Positions 51,968 to 60,278 of a DNA stretch of 64,000 bases are shown piece after piece. Source of the stretch: Alphaproteobacteria bacterium. Its GTDB lineage: Bacteria; Pseudomonadota; Alphaproteobacteria; DSM-16000; Inquilinaceae. The DNA lies in contig JANQGH010000050.1 of the NCBI GenBank assembly GCA_028277405.1, positions 62,001 to 126,000 on the forward strand, written 5' to 3'. The notes under the pieces were generated by a model that was given only the letters and a program-made list of their open reading frames with translations, was not told the DNA's origin and did not search any database. The number at the start of each line of letters is the position of its first letter. Positions within the stretch are counted from its first letter, which is position 1. The position numbers were made by a program, and so were the translations under genes.

Positions 51968-53080
51968 GTGTCGGCGTCGATCTATCTTGACTACAACGCC
52001 TCAGCGCCGCTGTTGCCCGCAGCGCGCGATGCGGTGGTGGCCGCGTTGGACGTGGTTGGCAATCCGTCGTCGGTGCACCGGTTCGGCCGCGACGCGCGGC
52101 GCCTGGTGGACCATGCCCGCCGACAGCTTGCCGCGCGTCTGGCGGTCGATCCGCAGCGCGTGATCTTCACCTCCGGCGCGACCGAGGCGAACGCGGCGGC
52201 GCTTAGTGGCGTTGATGTGACCAGGCGCCTGGTTAGCGCCATCGAACATGACAGTGTGCTGGCTGCCAACGCGGTCGAGACCTTTGCCGTCGATGGCAAA
52301 GGCGTCGCGGACCTCGCCAGCCTTGAGCGCGCGTTGGTCGAAGCGGATACGCCTACGCTGGTCTCCTTGCAGCTCGTGAACAACGAGACCGGGGTCGTTC
52401 AACCTGTTCAAGAGGCCGCTGCGCTGGCCCGTGACCATGGCGCGCTGATCCATTGCGACGCCGTGCAGGCGCTGGGGCGCTTGGCGTTTTCGCCCGACGC
52501 TCTTGGGGTCGATCTCCTGACGCTCTCCAGCCATAAGATCGGCGGACCGAAGGGTGCCGGTGCCCTGGTCGTGCGCGACGGCCTGCCGCTAAAGCCTCTC
52601 TTGAGGGGCGGCGGGCAGGAACGCCGGCGCCGCGCGGGCACGGAGAATGTCGCGGCGATCGCGGGTTTCGGGGCCGCTGTCGAGGCCGCTAACATCGACG
52701 CCTGGTCTCGGGCGACGGGCCTTCGAAACCGGCTGGAGACCCAGCTGGTCGCAGCGGACGCCGGTGCGGTGGTCTTCGGCGCCCACGCGGACCGTGTGGG
52801 CAATACGACATGCGTTGCCATGCCCGGTGTCGATGCCGAAACCCAGGTGATGGCCTTCGATCTTGCCGGCATTGCGGTCAGCGCGGGTTCCGCCTGCTCG
52901 TCCGGCAAGGTCGCATCCAGCCATGTCTTGGGCGCCATGGGCGTTCCCGATGCGCTGGCACGATGCGCCGTTCGGGTCAGCCTCTGCCCCGACACGATGG
53001 CAGCGGACATCGATCGGTTTGTGGCCGTGTGGGGTCAGATCGCGGTCAGGGGTCAACAGGGGCGAAGGGCGGTGGCATAG
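51968..53080 (+). CDS. Cysteine desulfurase, NifS/IscS-type
   Basis: PLP enzyme that takes sulfur from cysteine for Fe-S clusters and thionucleosides. The 370-residue protein has YLDYNASAPLLPAA at the N-terminus, TSGATEANAAAL, the PLP lysine in LLTLSSHKIGGPKGAGAL, GGGQERRRRAGTENV, and the sulfur-carrying Cys in SAGSACSSGKVASSHVL, typical of class I desulfurases. It is shorter than E. coli IscS (404), closer to NifS-like copies. GTG at 51968 has AAGGGGGG upstream. The window has a second desulfurase (SufS), so the two may serve different acceptors. Confidence 0.92.
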   Translation: MSASIYLDYNASAPLLPAARDAVVAALDVVGNPSSVHRFGRDARRLVDHARRQLAARLAVDPQRVIFTSGATEANAAALSGVDVTRRLVSAIEHDSVLAANAVETFAVDGKGVADLASLERALVEADTPTLVSLQLVNNETGVVQPVQEAAALARDHGALIHCDAVQALGRLAFSPDALGVDLLTLSSHKIGGPKGAGALVVRDGLPLKPLLRGGGQERRRRAGTENVAAIAGFGAAVEAANIDAWSRATGLRNRLETQLVAADAGAVVFGAHADRVGNTTCVAMPGVDAETQVMAFDLAGIAVSAGSACSSGKVASSHVLGAMGVPDALARCAVRVSLCPDTMAADIDRFVAVWGQIAVRGQQGRRAVA

Positions 53081-53184
53081 GCGAATGAACAAGAACCGGA
53101 AACAGCGCTGATTTCCGTCAGCATCTTGCGAAGGAATGGCCGCCTTGCGGCCCAACAACACGAACGAGGAACAGAAGCAGATCC

Positions 53185-53514
53185 ATGCCGATGATGGTTT
53201 TTATCGAACCCGATGGAACGAGGCGCGAGGTCGACGCCCCCAACGGTCTCTCCGTAATGGAGATTGCGCACTTGCATGACATCGACCTGGAGGGGGCGTG
53301 TGAAGGCTCGCTTGCTTGCTCCACCTGTCACGTCATCGTCGACAAGTCCTGGTTCGGCAAGCTGAAGCCGATCGAGGAGGATGAGGAGGACATGCTGGAC
53401 CTGGCGTTCGGCCTGGCCAAGACGTCGCGCTTGGGCTGTCAGATCATCATGTCGGACGAGCTGAACGGTCTCACTGTCCAGCTTCCCAGCGGCACCAACA
53501 ACATGATGATGTGA
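53185..53514 (+). CDS. fdx: 2Fe-2S ferredoxin, ISC/adrenodoxin type
   Basis: A 109-residue electron carrier for cluster assembly. The four cluster cysteines are in [16 protein letters not shown] (three) and RLGCQII (the fourth), with [17 protein letters not shown] typical of adrenodoxin-like rather than plant-like ferredoxins. It starts [19 protein letters not shown]. Its position between iscS and sufB fits a role as reductant for cluster assembly. 104 bases separate it from iscS. Confidence 0.93.
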   Translation: MPMMVFIEPDGTRREVDAPNGLSVMEIAHLHDIDLEGACEGSLACSTCHVIVDKSWFGKLKPIEEDEEDMLDLAFGLAKTSRLGCQIIMSDELNGLTVQLPSGTNNMMM

Positions 53515-53590
53515 ATACCCAGTAAACTAGTAGGGCTTTGAGAGTCAGATGCGATAGAATCGCGACAAATTAGGCTCTTGCCTGTTTGGA

Positions 53591-53615
53591 ATACCTGACT
53601 TAAATAGTCTGTTAT
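53591..53615 (+). promoter_or_regulatory. Type 1 IscR binding site in the sufB promoter
   Basis: The 25 bases match 22 of 25 positions of the E. coli Type 1 IscR consensus (ATASYYGACTRWWWYAGTCRRSTAT), counted by eye. Conserved halves are ATACCTGACT and TAGTCTGTTAT around AAA. Upstream, TTGCCT (53578-53583) and TAAATA (53601-53606) are spaced by 17 bases, a candidate promoter whose -10 lies in the site, so binding would repress. It lies 26 bases before the sufB ATG. Confidence 0.7.
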
Positions 53616-53640
53616 AGATCCCGAAGGGTTGGAGAACACG

Positions 53641-55098
53641 ATGGCAGCGGTAACCGAGACGATCCGGCAGGTCGAACAGGTCACGACTGATCGTTACAAA
53701 TACGGCTTCGTCACGGATATTGAGCAGGAAACCGCGCCGAAGGGGCTGTCGGAAGACATCATCCGCTTCATTTCGGCCAAGAAGGAAGAGCCGGAGTGGA
53801 TGCTGGAATGGCGCCTCGAAGCCTTCCGCGTTTGGCAGACCATGAAGTCACCGGACTGGGCGAAGCTGAAGTTCCCGCCAATCGACTATCAGGACGCCTA
53901 CTACTACGCCGCGCCGAAAAAGAAGCCGCAGCTCAACAGCCTCGACGAGGTCGATCCGGAGCTGCTGGCGACTTACAACAAGCTGGGCATCCCGCTGGAC
54001 GAGCAGAAGATCCTGGCCGGCGTGGTCGCCGTCGACGCGGTGTTCGACAGCGTCTCGGTCGCCACCACCTTCAAGGAAAAGCTGGCCGAGGCCGGGGTGA
54101 TCTTCTGCCCGATCTCCGAGGCCATCCGCAACCATCCGGACCTGGTGCGCAAATATCTCAGTTCCGTCGTGCCGGTCGGCGACAACTATTTCGCGGCGTT
54201 GAATTCCGCCGTGTTCACCGACGGTTCGTTCGTCTATGTGCCGCCAGGCGTTCGCTGCCCGATGGAGCTGTCGACCTATTTCCGCATCAACGCCCAGAAC
54301 ACCGGCCAGTTCGAACGCACCCTGATCATCGCCGACAAGGGCTCTTACGTCTCGTACCTGGAAGGCTGCACCGCGCCCCAGAGGGACGAGAACCAGCTGC
54401 ACGCCGCGGTGGTCGAGCTGGTCGCCCATGACGATGCGGAGATCAAATACTCCACCGTGCAGAACTGGTATCCCGGCGACGAGGACGGCAAGGGCGGCAT
54501 CTACAACTTCGTCACCAAGCGGGCGGCGTGCCGAGGCGACCGCTCCAAGGTGAGCTGGACCCAGGTCGAAACCGGCTCGGCCATCACTTGGAAGTATCCG
54601 AGCTGCATCCTGCAGGGCGACCATTCGGTGGGCGAGTTCTACTCCGTCGCCATCACCAACAATCATCAGCAGGCCGATACCGGCACCAAGATGATCCATC
54701 TCGGCCGCAATACCACCAGCCGGATCATCTCCAAGGGCATTTCGGCGGGCCTGTCCGACAACACCTATCGCGGCCTCGTGCGCATTCAGGGCAAGGCGGA
54801 AAACGCCCGCAACTATACCCAGTGCGACAGCCTGTTGGTCGGCGATCGCTGTGGCGCCCACACGGTGCCCTACATCGAGATGAAGAACCCGACCGCGCAG
54901 GTGGAGCATGAGGCGACCACCTCGAAGGTCAGCGAGGACCAGCTCTTCTACTGCCGCCAGCGCGGCATCGGCGAGGAAGAGGCGCTGGGTCTGATCGTCA
55001 ACGGCTTCTGCAAGGAAGTGCTTCAGGTCCTGCCGATGGAATTCGCCGTCGAGGCCCAGAAGCTGGTGGCCATCAGCCTGGAGGGCAGCGTCGGCTGA
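53641..55098 (+). CDS. sufB: Fe-S cluster assembly scaffold SufB
   Basis: Scaffold subunit of SufBC2D on which clusters are built from SufS-derived sulfur. The 485-residue beta-helical protein has [20 protein letters not shown] at the N-terminus, [17 protein letters not shown] in the core, [19 protein letters not shown], and a C-terminal region with [20 protein letters not shown]-like (read: [20 protein letters not shown]) carrying cluster cysteines. GGAG lies before the ATG at 53641. Transcribed from its own IscR-controlled promoter and followed at once by the 89-residue membrane gene. Confidence 0.96.
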   Translation: MAAVTETIRQVEQVTTDRYKYGFVTDIEQETAPKGLSEDIIRFISAKKEEPEWMLEWRLEAFRVWQTMKSPDWAKLKFPPIDYQDAYYYAAPKKKPQLNSLDEVDPELLATYNKLGIPLDEQKILAGVVAVDAVFDSVSVATTFKEKLAEAGVIFCPISEAIRNHPDLVRKYLSSVVPVGDNYFAALNSAVFTDGSFVYVPPGVRCPMELSTYFRINAQNTGQFERTLIIADKGSYVSYLEGCTAPQRDENQLHAAVVELVAHDDAEIKYSTVQNWYPGDEDGKGGIYNFVTKRAACRGDRSKVSWTQVETGSAITWKYPSCILQGDHSVGEFYSVAITNNHQQADTGTKMIHLGRNTTSRIISKGISAGLSDNTYRGLVRIQGKAENARNYTQCDSLLVGDRCGAHTVPYIEMKNPTAQVEHEATTSKVSEDQLFYCRQRGIGEEEALGLIVNGFCKEVLQVLPMEFAVEAQKLVAISLEGSVG

Positions 55099-55367
55099 TG
55101 TCCGCCCGGTCCGATATCGCAGGGCGCGCGATCTGGTTCGCGCGCCGGCCTTCCGGGCGCGGCATCAGGCCGGTCAGTTGGCAGGGCTGGGCGACGGTCA
55201 TTGCCTATCTCGCCGCCCTTCTGGCCGCGGCGGTGGCCATGCCGAAGCCGAATGCGCTGGAACCGATGGCGTTTGCCACGCCGCTGATCGCGATCCTTGC
55301 CGTGATGGGGCTCGCGACACTCCTGTTTGTCCTGTTGGTCCGCCGCCGCACGGCGGCCGACGATTGA
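55098..55367 (+). CDS. Uncharacterised small membrane protein between sufB and sufC
   Basis: An 89-residue protein. The N-terminal segment RAIWFARRPSGRGIRPVSWQ is basic and precedes two hydrophobic helices: WATVIAYLAALLAAAVAMP and FATPLIAILAVMGLATLLFV, with a basic end (RRRTAADD). I do not recognise a named family. Its ATG overlaps the sufB stop (TGATG), showing translational coupling; sufC follows after 33 bases. The membrane character is unusual for this otherwise cytosolic machine. A role in anchoring is possible but unproven; it may be a passenger. Confidence 0.75.
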   Translation: MSARSDIAGRAIWFARRPSGRGIRPVSWQGWATVIAYLAALLAAAVAMPKPNALEPMAFATPLIAILAVMGLATLLFVLLVRRRTAADD

Positions 55368-55400
55368 AACTTTTGAAACTTTGAAGCTCAAGGGGTCCTG

Positions 55401-56162
55401 ATGACCGCACCTTTGTTGGAAATTGACAATCTGCACGTCACCGTTGACGGCCGCGAGATCCTGCGGGGGCTGTCCCTCACGATCGGCGCCGGCGAGGTGC
55501 ACGCGGTCATGGGCCCGAACGGTTCGGGCAAGTCGACGCTTAGCTATGTCATCGCCGGGCGCGAAGGCTACAACGTGACCGAGGGGTCTGTGCGCTTCCG
55601 CGGCGAGGATGTGCTGGAGATGGAGCCGGAGGAGCGCAGCCATGCCGGGCTGTTTCTGGCCTTCCAATACCCGTTGGAAATCCCGGGTGTCGGTACCAAC
55701 ACCTTCCTGCGTACGGCCTACAACGCCCACCGCAAGGCCCATGGCGAGCCGGAACTGGACGGCATGGCCTTTCTGAAGCTGGTCCGCGAAAAAACGAAGG
55801 CGTTGGGCATCCGCGACGAAATGCTGAAACGGCCGGTCAATGTCGGCTTTTCCGGCGGCGAGAAAAAGCGCAATGAGATTCTGCAGATGGCGCTGTTGGA
55901 GCCGGCGCTGGCCGTGCTCGACGAGACGGACAGCGGCCTCGACATCGATGCCTTGAAGGTGGTCGCCGAGGGCGTCAATGCCTTGCGCGCGCCGGACCGC
56001 TCGGCGCTGGTGATCACCCACTATCAGCGGCTGCTGTCCTACATCGTGCCTGACCATGTGCACATTCTGGCCGATGGCCGCATTGTCCGCTCCGGCGGCA
56101 AGGAGCTGGCGATCGAGCTTGAGGCCAAGGGTTATCAGGACCTGATCCGAGAGGCCGCGTGA
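55401..56162 (+). CDS. sufC: Fe-S cluster assembly ATPase SufC
   Basis: ABC-type ATPase of the SufBC2D complex, active in the cytosol. The 253-residue protein has Walker A GPNGSGKSTLSYVIAG near residue 40, an ABC signature in NVGFSGGEKKRNEILQMAL near 150, Walker B LAVLDETDSGLDIDALK near 170, and the H-loop ITHYQRLL. TDSGLDIDAL is specific to SufC. AAGGGG precedes the ATG. Its stop overlaps the next start by 1 base (TGATG). Confidence 0.97.
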   Translation: MTAPLLEIDNLHVTVDGREILRGLSLTIGAGEVHAVMGPNGSGKSTLSYVIAGREGYNVTEGSVRFRGEDVLEMEPEERSHAGLFLAFQYPLEIPGVGTNTFLRTAYNAHRKAHGEPELDGMAFLKLVREKTKALGIRDEMLKRPVNVGFSGGEKKRNEILQMALLEPALAVLDETDSGLDIDALKVVAEGVNALRAPDRSALVITHYQRLLSYIVPDHVHILADGRIVRSGGKELAIELEAKGYQDLIREAA

Positions 56163-57499
56163 TGGCCGACGAAGCAAGCCTGGCCGGTTTCGCCGAGGGC
56201 TTTGACGCCGCCCTGTCGGGCCTGCCCGGCCGGGCCTTGACCGATGCCCGGCAGCGCGGCATGGCCGCTTTTCAGGCACACGGGGTTCCCGGGCGTCGCG
56301 TCGAGGCCTGGAAGTTCACCGATCTTCGCCGCTTTCTGTCGCGCCACGCCTTTGGCCCCGCGCCGACAGGTCTCGTCGATGGCGACGTGGCCGGTCGGGT
56401 CGCCGCGTTGGGGTCTGTTGATGATGCCGCCAGGCTGGTCTTCCTGAACGGTCGCTTGGTGGCCGACCTGTCAGCGCTGCCGCGCTTGCCGCACGGGGTC
56501 ACGGTGTCGGGCCTCGCCAATGCACTGGCCAAGCCGGACGCGACCGGTCTGGTCGGTTTGCTGGGCACGGTGATCGGCGAGACCGAGGATACCCTGATCG
56601 GCCTGAATGCCGCCTGGATGGAGGACGGGTTCCTGCTGGACGTGCCGGCAGGGGTCGCGGTGCCGGGACCGATCCGCATCATCCATGTCATTCAGCCTGG
56701 AAAAGACGCGTTCGCCGTTCATCCCCGCCATGTGATCAGGCTGGGCGCAGCCGCGAGCGCAACGATCATCGAGGATCATATTGGTGGCGACGGCGCGGCC
56801 AGTTTTGTGAACGCCGTGACAGAAGTCACGCTGGCCGAGGGCGCATCGCTGCGGCACTACCGCAACGCCGACGGCGCACTGCAGGGGCTGGAGGTCCAGC
56901 GCGTGCACGCCCATGTCGCGCGCGATGCCCGCTTTGAAAGCTTCGTGCTGGCGATCGGCGGCCAGCTCACCCGCCATGAGAGCGTGGTCACCCTGGCCGG
57001 GCCGGCGGCGGAGGCCCATGTCGGCGGCGCCTATCTGGGCCGGGACCGACAGCACCGCGACAACACCATCCTGGTCCAGCACGACGCGCCCAACTGCCTG
57101 AGTCGGCAGGTGTTCAAGGGCGTGCTGGACGACCGCGCGCGGGGCGTCTTTCAAGGCAAGATCAAGGTCGACCGTCTGGCGCAGAAGACCGACGGTCATC
57201 AGCTCAACAAATCGCTGCTGTTGTCCCGGGGCGCGGAGATCGACGCCAAGCCGGAGCTTGAGATCTACGCCGACGACGTCAAATGCAGCCATGGCGCGAC
57301 GGCTGGCGAAATCGACGGCGATGCGCTGTTCTACCTGCGCTCGCGCGGGGTGCCCGAGACCGCCGCACGACGGCTGCTGGTCCAGGCCTTCCTGGCCGAG
57401 GCGCTGGCCGAGATCAGCGACGATGGCGTTCGGGACCGTTTCGGCGCTATGGTCGATACCTGGATGACGGAGGAATTCTCTCGAAAGGATGCGGCATGA
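56162..57499 (+). CDS. sufD: Fe-S cluster assembly protein SufD
   Basis: Second beta-helical subunit of SufBC2D, needed for iron loading. The 445-residue protein has the N-terminal motif GVPGRRVEAWKFTDLR near residue 40, a beta-helix core (HARRHVIRLGAAASATIIED-type; seen as HVIRLGAAASATIIEDHIGG), QKTDGHQLNKSLLLSRGAEI near 340, KPELEIYADDVKCSHGATAG near 360, and SRGVPETAARRLLVQAFL near the end. Coupled to sufC and sufS by overlapping stop/start codons. Confidence 0.96.
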   Translation: MADEASLAGFAEGFDAALSGLPGRALTDARQRGMAAFQAHGVPGRRVEAWKFTDLRRFLSRHAFGPAPTGLVDGDVAGRVAALGSVDDAARLVFLNGRLVADLSALPRLPHGVTVSGLANALAKPDATGLVGLLGTVIGETEDTLIGLNAAWMEDGFLLDVPAGVAVPGPIRIIHVIQPGKDAFAVHPRHVIRLGAAASATIIEDHIGGDGAASFVNAVTEVTLAEGASLRHYRNADGALQGLEVQRVHAHVARDARFESFVLAIGGQLTRHESVVTLAGPAAEAHVGGAYLGRDRQHRDNTILVQHDAPNCLSRQVFKGVLDDRARGVFQGKIKVDRLAQKTDGHQLNKSLLLSRGAEIDAKPELEIYADDVKCSHGATAGEIDGDALFYLRSRGVPETAARRLLVQAFLAEALAEISDDGVRDRFGAMVDTWMTEEFSRKDAA

Positions 57500-58803
57500 C
57501 CGCCGTGAGCCAGAGGGCCCGGCCAGATCTGGGGGCCAACGAGGGCGCGGGCGCGACCGCCATGCTGCATGTCAGCGCGGTCAACGACTATGATCTGACC
57601 GCCATCCGTCAGGATTTTCCGATCCTGGCGCGCACGGTGTATGACAAGCCGCTGGTCTATCTCGACAACGCCGCGTCGGCGCAGAAGCCGCGATCGGTGA
57701 TCGAGGCGGTGGACCGGCACTATCGCGAGGACTACGCCAACGTCCATCGCGGGCTGCATTATCTCAGCACCCGGTCGACCGAGCTGTATGAAGGTGCGCG
57801 CGAAACCATCCGTGCGCATATCAATGCCGCCTCGACCAAGGAGATCATCTTCACGCGCGGCGCGACCGAGGGCATCAATCTGGTCGCCGCCAGCTATGGC
57901 GCGATGGCGTTGCAGGAAGGCGACGAGATCGTCATCTCGACGCTGGAACACCATTCCAACATCGTGCCCTGGCAGTTGCTGGCCCAGGCCAAGGGGCTGG
58001 TCCTGAAGATCGCGCCGGTCGACGAGGACGCCAATTTCCTGTTCGACGATTATGTCGACCTCTTGACTGAGCGCACCAAGCTGGTGGCGATCACCGCCGT
58101 CTCCAACGCCGTCGGCACCATCACCCCAATCGAGGCGATCGTGCAGGCCGCCCGCGAGCGCGGCATCGCCACCCTGGTCGACGGCACCCAGGCCATCGTG
58201 CACGGCCTGGTCGATGTCCAGGCGCTCGGCTGCGACTTCATGGTTTTCTCGTCGCACAAGGTCTATGGGCCGTCCGGCGTCGGCGTGCTGTACGGCCGCG
58301 AGGCTTTGTTGGATGCCATGCCGCCCTATCAGTCGGGCGGCGAGATGATCCGCACGGTCAGCTTCGAAGGCACCAGCTTCGCCGACTTGCCGACCAAGTT
58401 CGAGGCCGGCACGCCGCCGATCGTGCAGGCGATCGGGCTGGGGGCCGCCATCGACTATCTGAACGGCGTCGGCTTTGAGCGCATTGCGGCCCATGAGGCC
58501 GACCTGCTGGCCTACGCGACCGAACGGCTGGAGGCGGTCGAGGGTATCACTATTGTCGGCAAGGCCGAACGCAAGGCGTCGATCCTGTCGTTCACCCTGG
58601 ACGGCATTCACCCACACGATATCGGCACGCTGGTCGACCGCTACGGCGTCGCCGTGCGCGCCGGCCACCATTGCGCCCAGCCGCTGATGCAGCGCTACGA
58701 CCTGCCGGCGACGGCGCGGGCCAGCTTCGGCCTCTACAACAGCCGGGCCGAGGCCGACCGGCTGGCGGAGGCCTTGGAACAGGTCAAGCGGATCTTCGCG
58801 TGA
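57496..58803 (+). CDS. sufS: Cysteine desulfurase SufS
   Basis: Class II desulfurase that mobilises sulfur for SufB. The 435-residue protein has AIRQDFPILARTVYDKPLVY, LDNAASAQKPRSVIEAVDRH, ANVHRGLHYLSTRSTELYEG, the PLP lysine in VFSSHKVYGPSGVGVLYG, and the catalytic Cys in RAGHHCAQPLMQRYDL. An N-terminal extension of about 30 residues precedes the family core. The ATG at 57496 overlaps the sufD stop (ATGA). No SufE or SufU is in the window, so the sulfur-transfer partner must be encoded elsewhere. Confidence 0.96.
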   Translation: MTAVSQRARPDLGANEGAGATAMLHVSAVNDYDLTAIRQDFPILARTVYDKPLVYLDNAASAQKPRSVIEAVDRHYREDYANVHRGLHYLSTRSTELYEGARETIRAHINAASTKEIIFTRGATEGINLVAASYGAMALQEGDEIVISTLEHHSNIVPWQLLAQAKGLVLKIAPVDEDANFLFDDYVDLLTERTKLVAITAVSNAVGTITPIEAIVQAARERGIATLVDGTQAIVHGLVDVQALGCDFMVFSSHKVYGPSGVGVLYGREALLDAMPPYQSGGEMIRTVSFEGTSFADLPTKFEAGTPPIVQAIGLGAAIDYLNGVGFERIAAHEADLLAYATERLEAVEGITIVGKAERKASILSFTLDGIHPHDIGTLVDRYGVAVRAGHHCAQPLMQRYDLPATARASFGLYNSRAEADRLAEALEQVKRIFA

Positions 58804-58810
58804 GGGCGCG

Positions 58811-59281
58811 GTGACGGAGGACAAGGATTTGGACACACCGACAAGGGCCGCCGACGAACCCGTCAACCGGGCGCCGCCGCCGGGCTACAGCCTGGCCAGC
58901 TTCATGCCCGATCTGGAGGTGGTGGAGCCGGAATGGATCCACGACAAGCGCGTGGCCTCGGGCACGCCGGACACCGATCCTGCAGTCATCCGGCAAAAGC
59001 TGGTCGACAATCTCAGCCAGATCTACGACCCGGAAATCCCGATCAACATTCACGAGCTGGGCCTGATCTACCGCATCGATGTCGGCGAGGAGGGGGCCGT
59101 TCATATCCTGATGACCTTGACCGCGCCGAACTGTCCGGTGGCGGGCAGTTTGCCGCGCATGGTAGAGACCGGCGCCGGCCTGGTGCCGGGCGTAGGCAAG
59201 GTCGAGGTCGAGCTGACCTGGGAACCGGCCTGGAGCCTGGACATGGCAAGCGAAGATGCAAGGCTGGTGCTCGGCTTCTGA
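58811..59281 (+). CDS. sufT: SUF system Fe-S assembly factor (SufT, MIP18/DUF59 family)
   Basis: A 156-residue DUF59-type maturation factor. After a variable N-terminal region, the family core reads LVDNLSQIYDPEIPINIHEL near residue 70 and LIYRIDVGEEGAVHILMTLT, with the conserved Cys in APNCPVAGSLPRMVETGA and VEVELTWEPAWSLDMASED. Reported roles include loading clusters into target enzymes under iron limitation. The GTG start at 58811 follows sufS by 7 bases. Confidence 0.93.
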   Translation: MTEDKDLDTPTRAADEPVNRAPPPGYSLASFMPDLEVVEPEWIHDKRVASGTPDTDPAVIRQKLVDNLSQIYDPEIPINIHELGLIYRIDVGEEGAVHILMTLTAPNCPVAGSLPRMVETGAGLVPGVGKVEVELTWEPAWSLDMASEDARLVLGF

Positions 59282-59367
59282 CACGCATGCGGCCTTGCAC
59301 GCTTCGCCGGCCGGCCAGATATGGTAAGGTATGTGATGCGGTGGATTGAGTAGGAAGGGGCAGGCCG

Positions 59368-59721
59368 ATTTCTGAAGGTACACAACGGGTTGTTGGCAAC
59401 GGGCGCCAGGCGGTCGGCGGTGGCCGCCGAGCGCCGGGCGAGCATGTCGAGGCGCTGAACTCGCTGCGGGGCAGCATCGACAATATCGACGCGGCGCTGA
59501 TCCATATGCTGGCGGAGCGGTTTCGCTGCACGCAAAAGGTCGGCGAGTTGAAGGCCCAATACGACCTGCCGCCGGCGGATCCGGCGCGCGAACAGCGCCA
59601 GATTGCTCGCCTACGGCACTTGGCCGAGGAGGCCCAGCTGGACCCGGACTTCGCGGAGAAGTTCTTGAATTTCGTGGTCAAGGAGGTCATCCGGCATCAC
59701 GAAGCCATTGATCGCCAATAG
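59368..59721 (+). CDS. Chorismate mutase, AroQ type; start codon unclear (possible ATT)
   Basis: Converts chorismate to prephenate for Phe and Tyr. LNSLRGSIDNIDAALIHMLA, then ERFRCTQKVGELKAQYDLPP and EKFLNFVVKEVIRHHEAI match the AroQ fold. There is no ATG, GTG or TTG in frame before the internal ATG at 59506, which would delete the catalytic first helix. ATT at 59368 follows AGGAAGGGG at 7 bases and gives 117 residues; CTG at 59455 is another option. The frame is open back to a TGA at 59347-59349. It sits between sufT and the A-type carrier gene. Confidence 0.7.
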   Translation: MSEGTQRVVGNGRQAVGGGRRAPGEHVEALNSLRGSIDNIDAALIHMLAERFRCTQKVGELKAQYDLPPADPAREQRQIARLRHLAEEAQLDPDFAEKFLNFVVKEVIRHHEAIDRQ

Positions 59722-59777
59722 CGGCGGTCGCTGGATAGACGGAAGAGCGCGCCGGGCGGCGCGCGGGAGAGAGAAAG

Positions 59778-60179
59778 ATGGGTGCTGAGACCTTGGCTGC
59801 CCCGGCGAGACCGGCTTTGCCGCCACCGGTGACCATCACCGACCGGGCGGCGGCGCGGCTGCGCGAGCTGATGGACAAGTCGGACAAGCCGATCATCGGC
59901 CTGCGGGTCGGCGTGCGCTCGCGCGGCTGTTCGGGCCTGTCCTACTTCTTGGAGTATGCCGACGAGCAGAAACGCTTTGAGGACAAGGTCGAGACCAAGG
60001 GCGTCGCCATCCTGATCGAACCCTCGGCCTCCATGTTCCTGATCGGCACGGAAATGGACTATGTCGAGGAAGACCTCGGCGCGCGCTTCGTCTTCAACAA
60101 TCCCAACGAGGTCGACCGCTGCGGCTGTGGCGAGAGCTTCCGCGTCCAGCAGCAGGAAGCCGAGCCGGCCGCACCGTAG
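59778..60179 (+). CDS. A-type Fe-S carrier, HesB/IscA/SufA family
   Basis: A 133-residue carrier that passes clusters from SufBCD to apoproteins. The fold core reads ITDRAAARLRELMDKSDKPI and GLRVGVRSRGCSGLSYFLEY (first Cys), and the C-terminal pair lies in NPNEVDRCGCGESFRV. The N-terminal 17 residues are a Pro/Ala-rich extension. GAGAGAAAG precedes the ATG. It closes the Fe-S island; SufA and IscA cannot be told apart from sequence alone, but the suf context favours SufA. Confidence 0.93.
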   Translation: MGAETLAAPARPALPPPVTITDRAAARLRELMDKSDKPIIGLRVGVRSRGCSGLSYFLEYADEQKRFEDKVETKGVAILIEPSASMFLIGTEMDYVEEDLGARFVFNNPNEVDRCGCGESFRVQQQEAEPAAP

Positions 60180-60278
60180 ACGGGCCAGGCTTCAGGCGGT
60201 GCCCGATACGCCCGGGCGCCGCGAAATCCGCCCCAAAATCAGCCGCAAGACACCGGGTCTGCAAACAGTTCGGATCAA

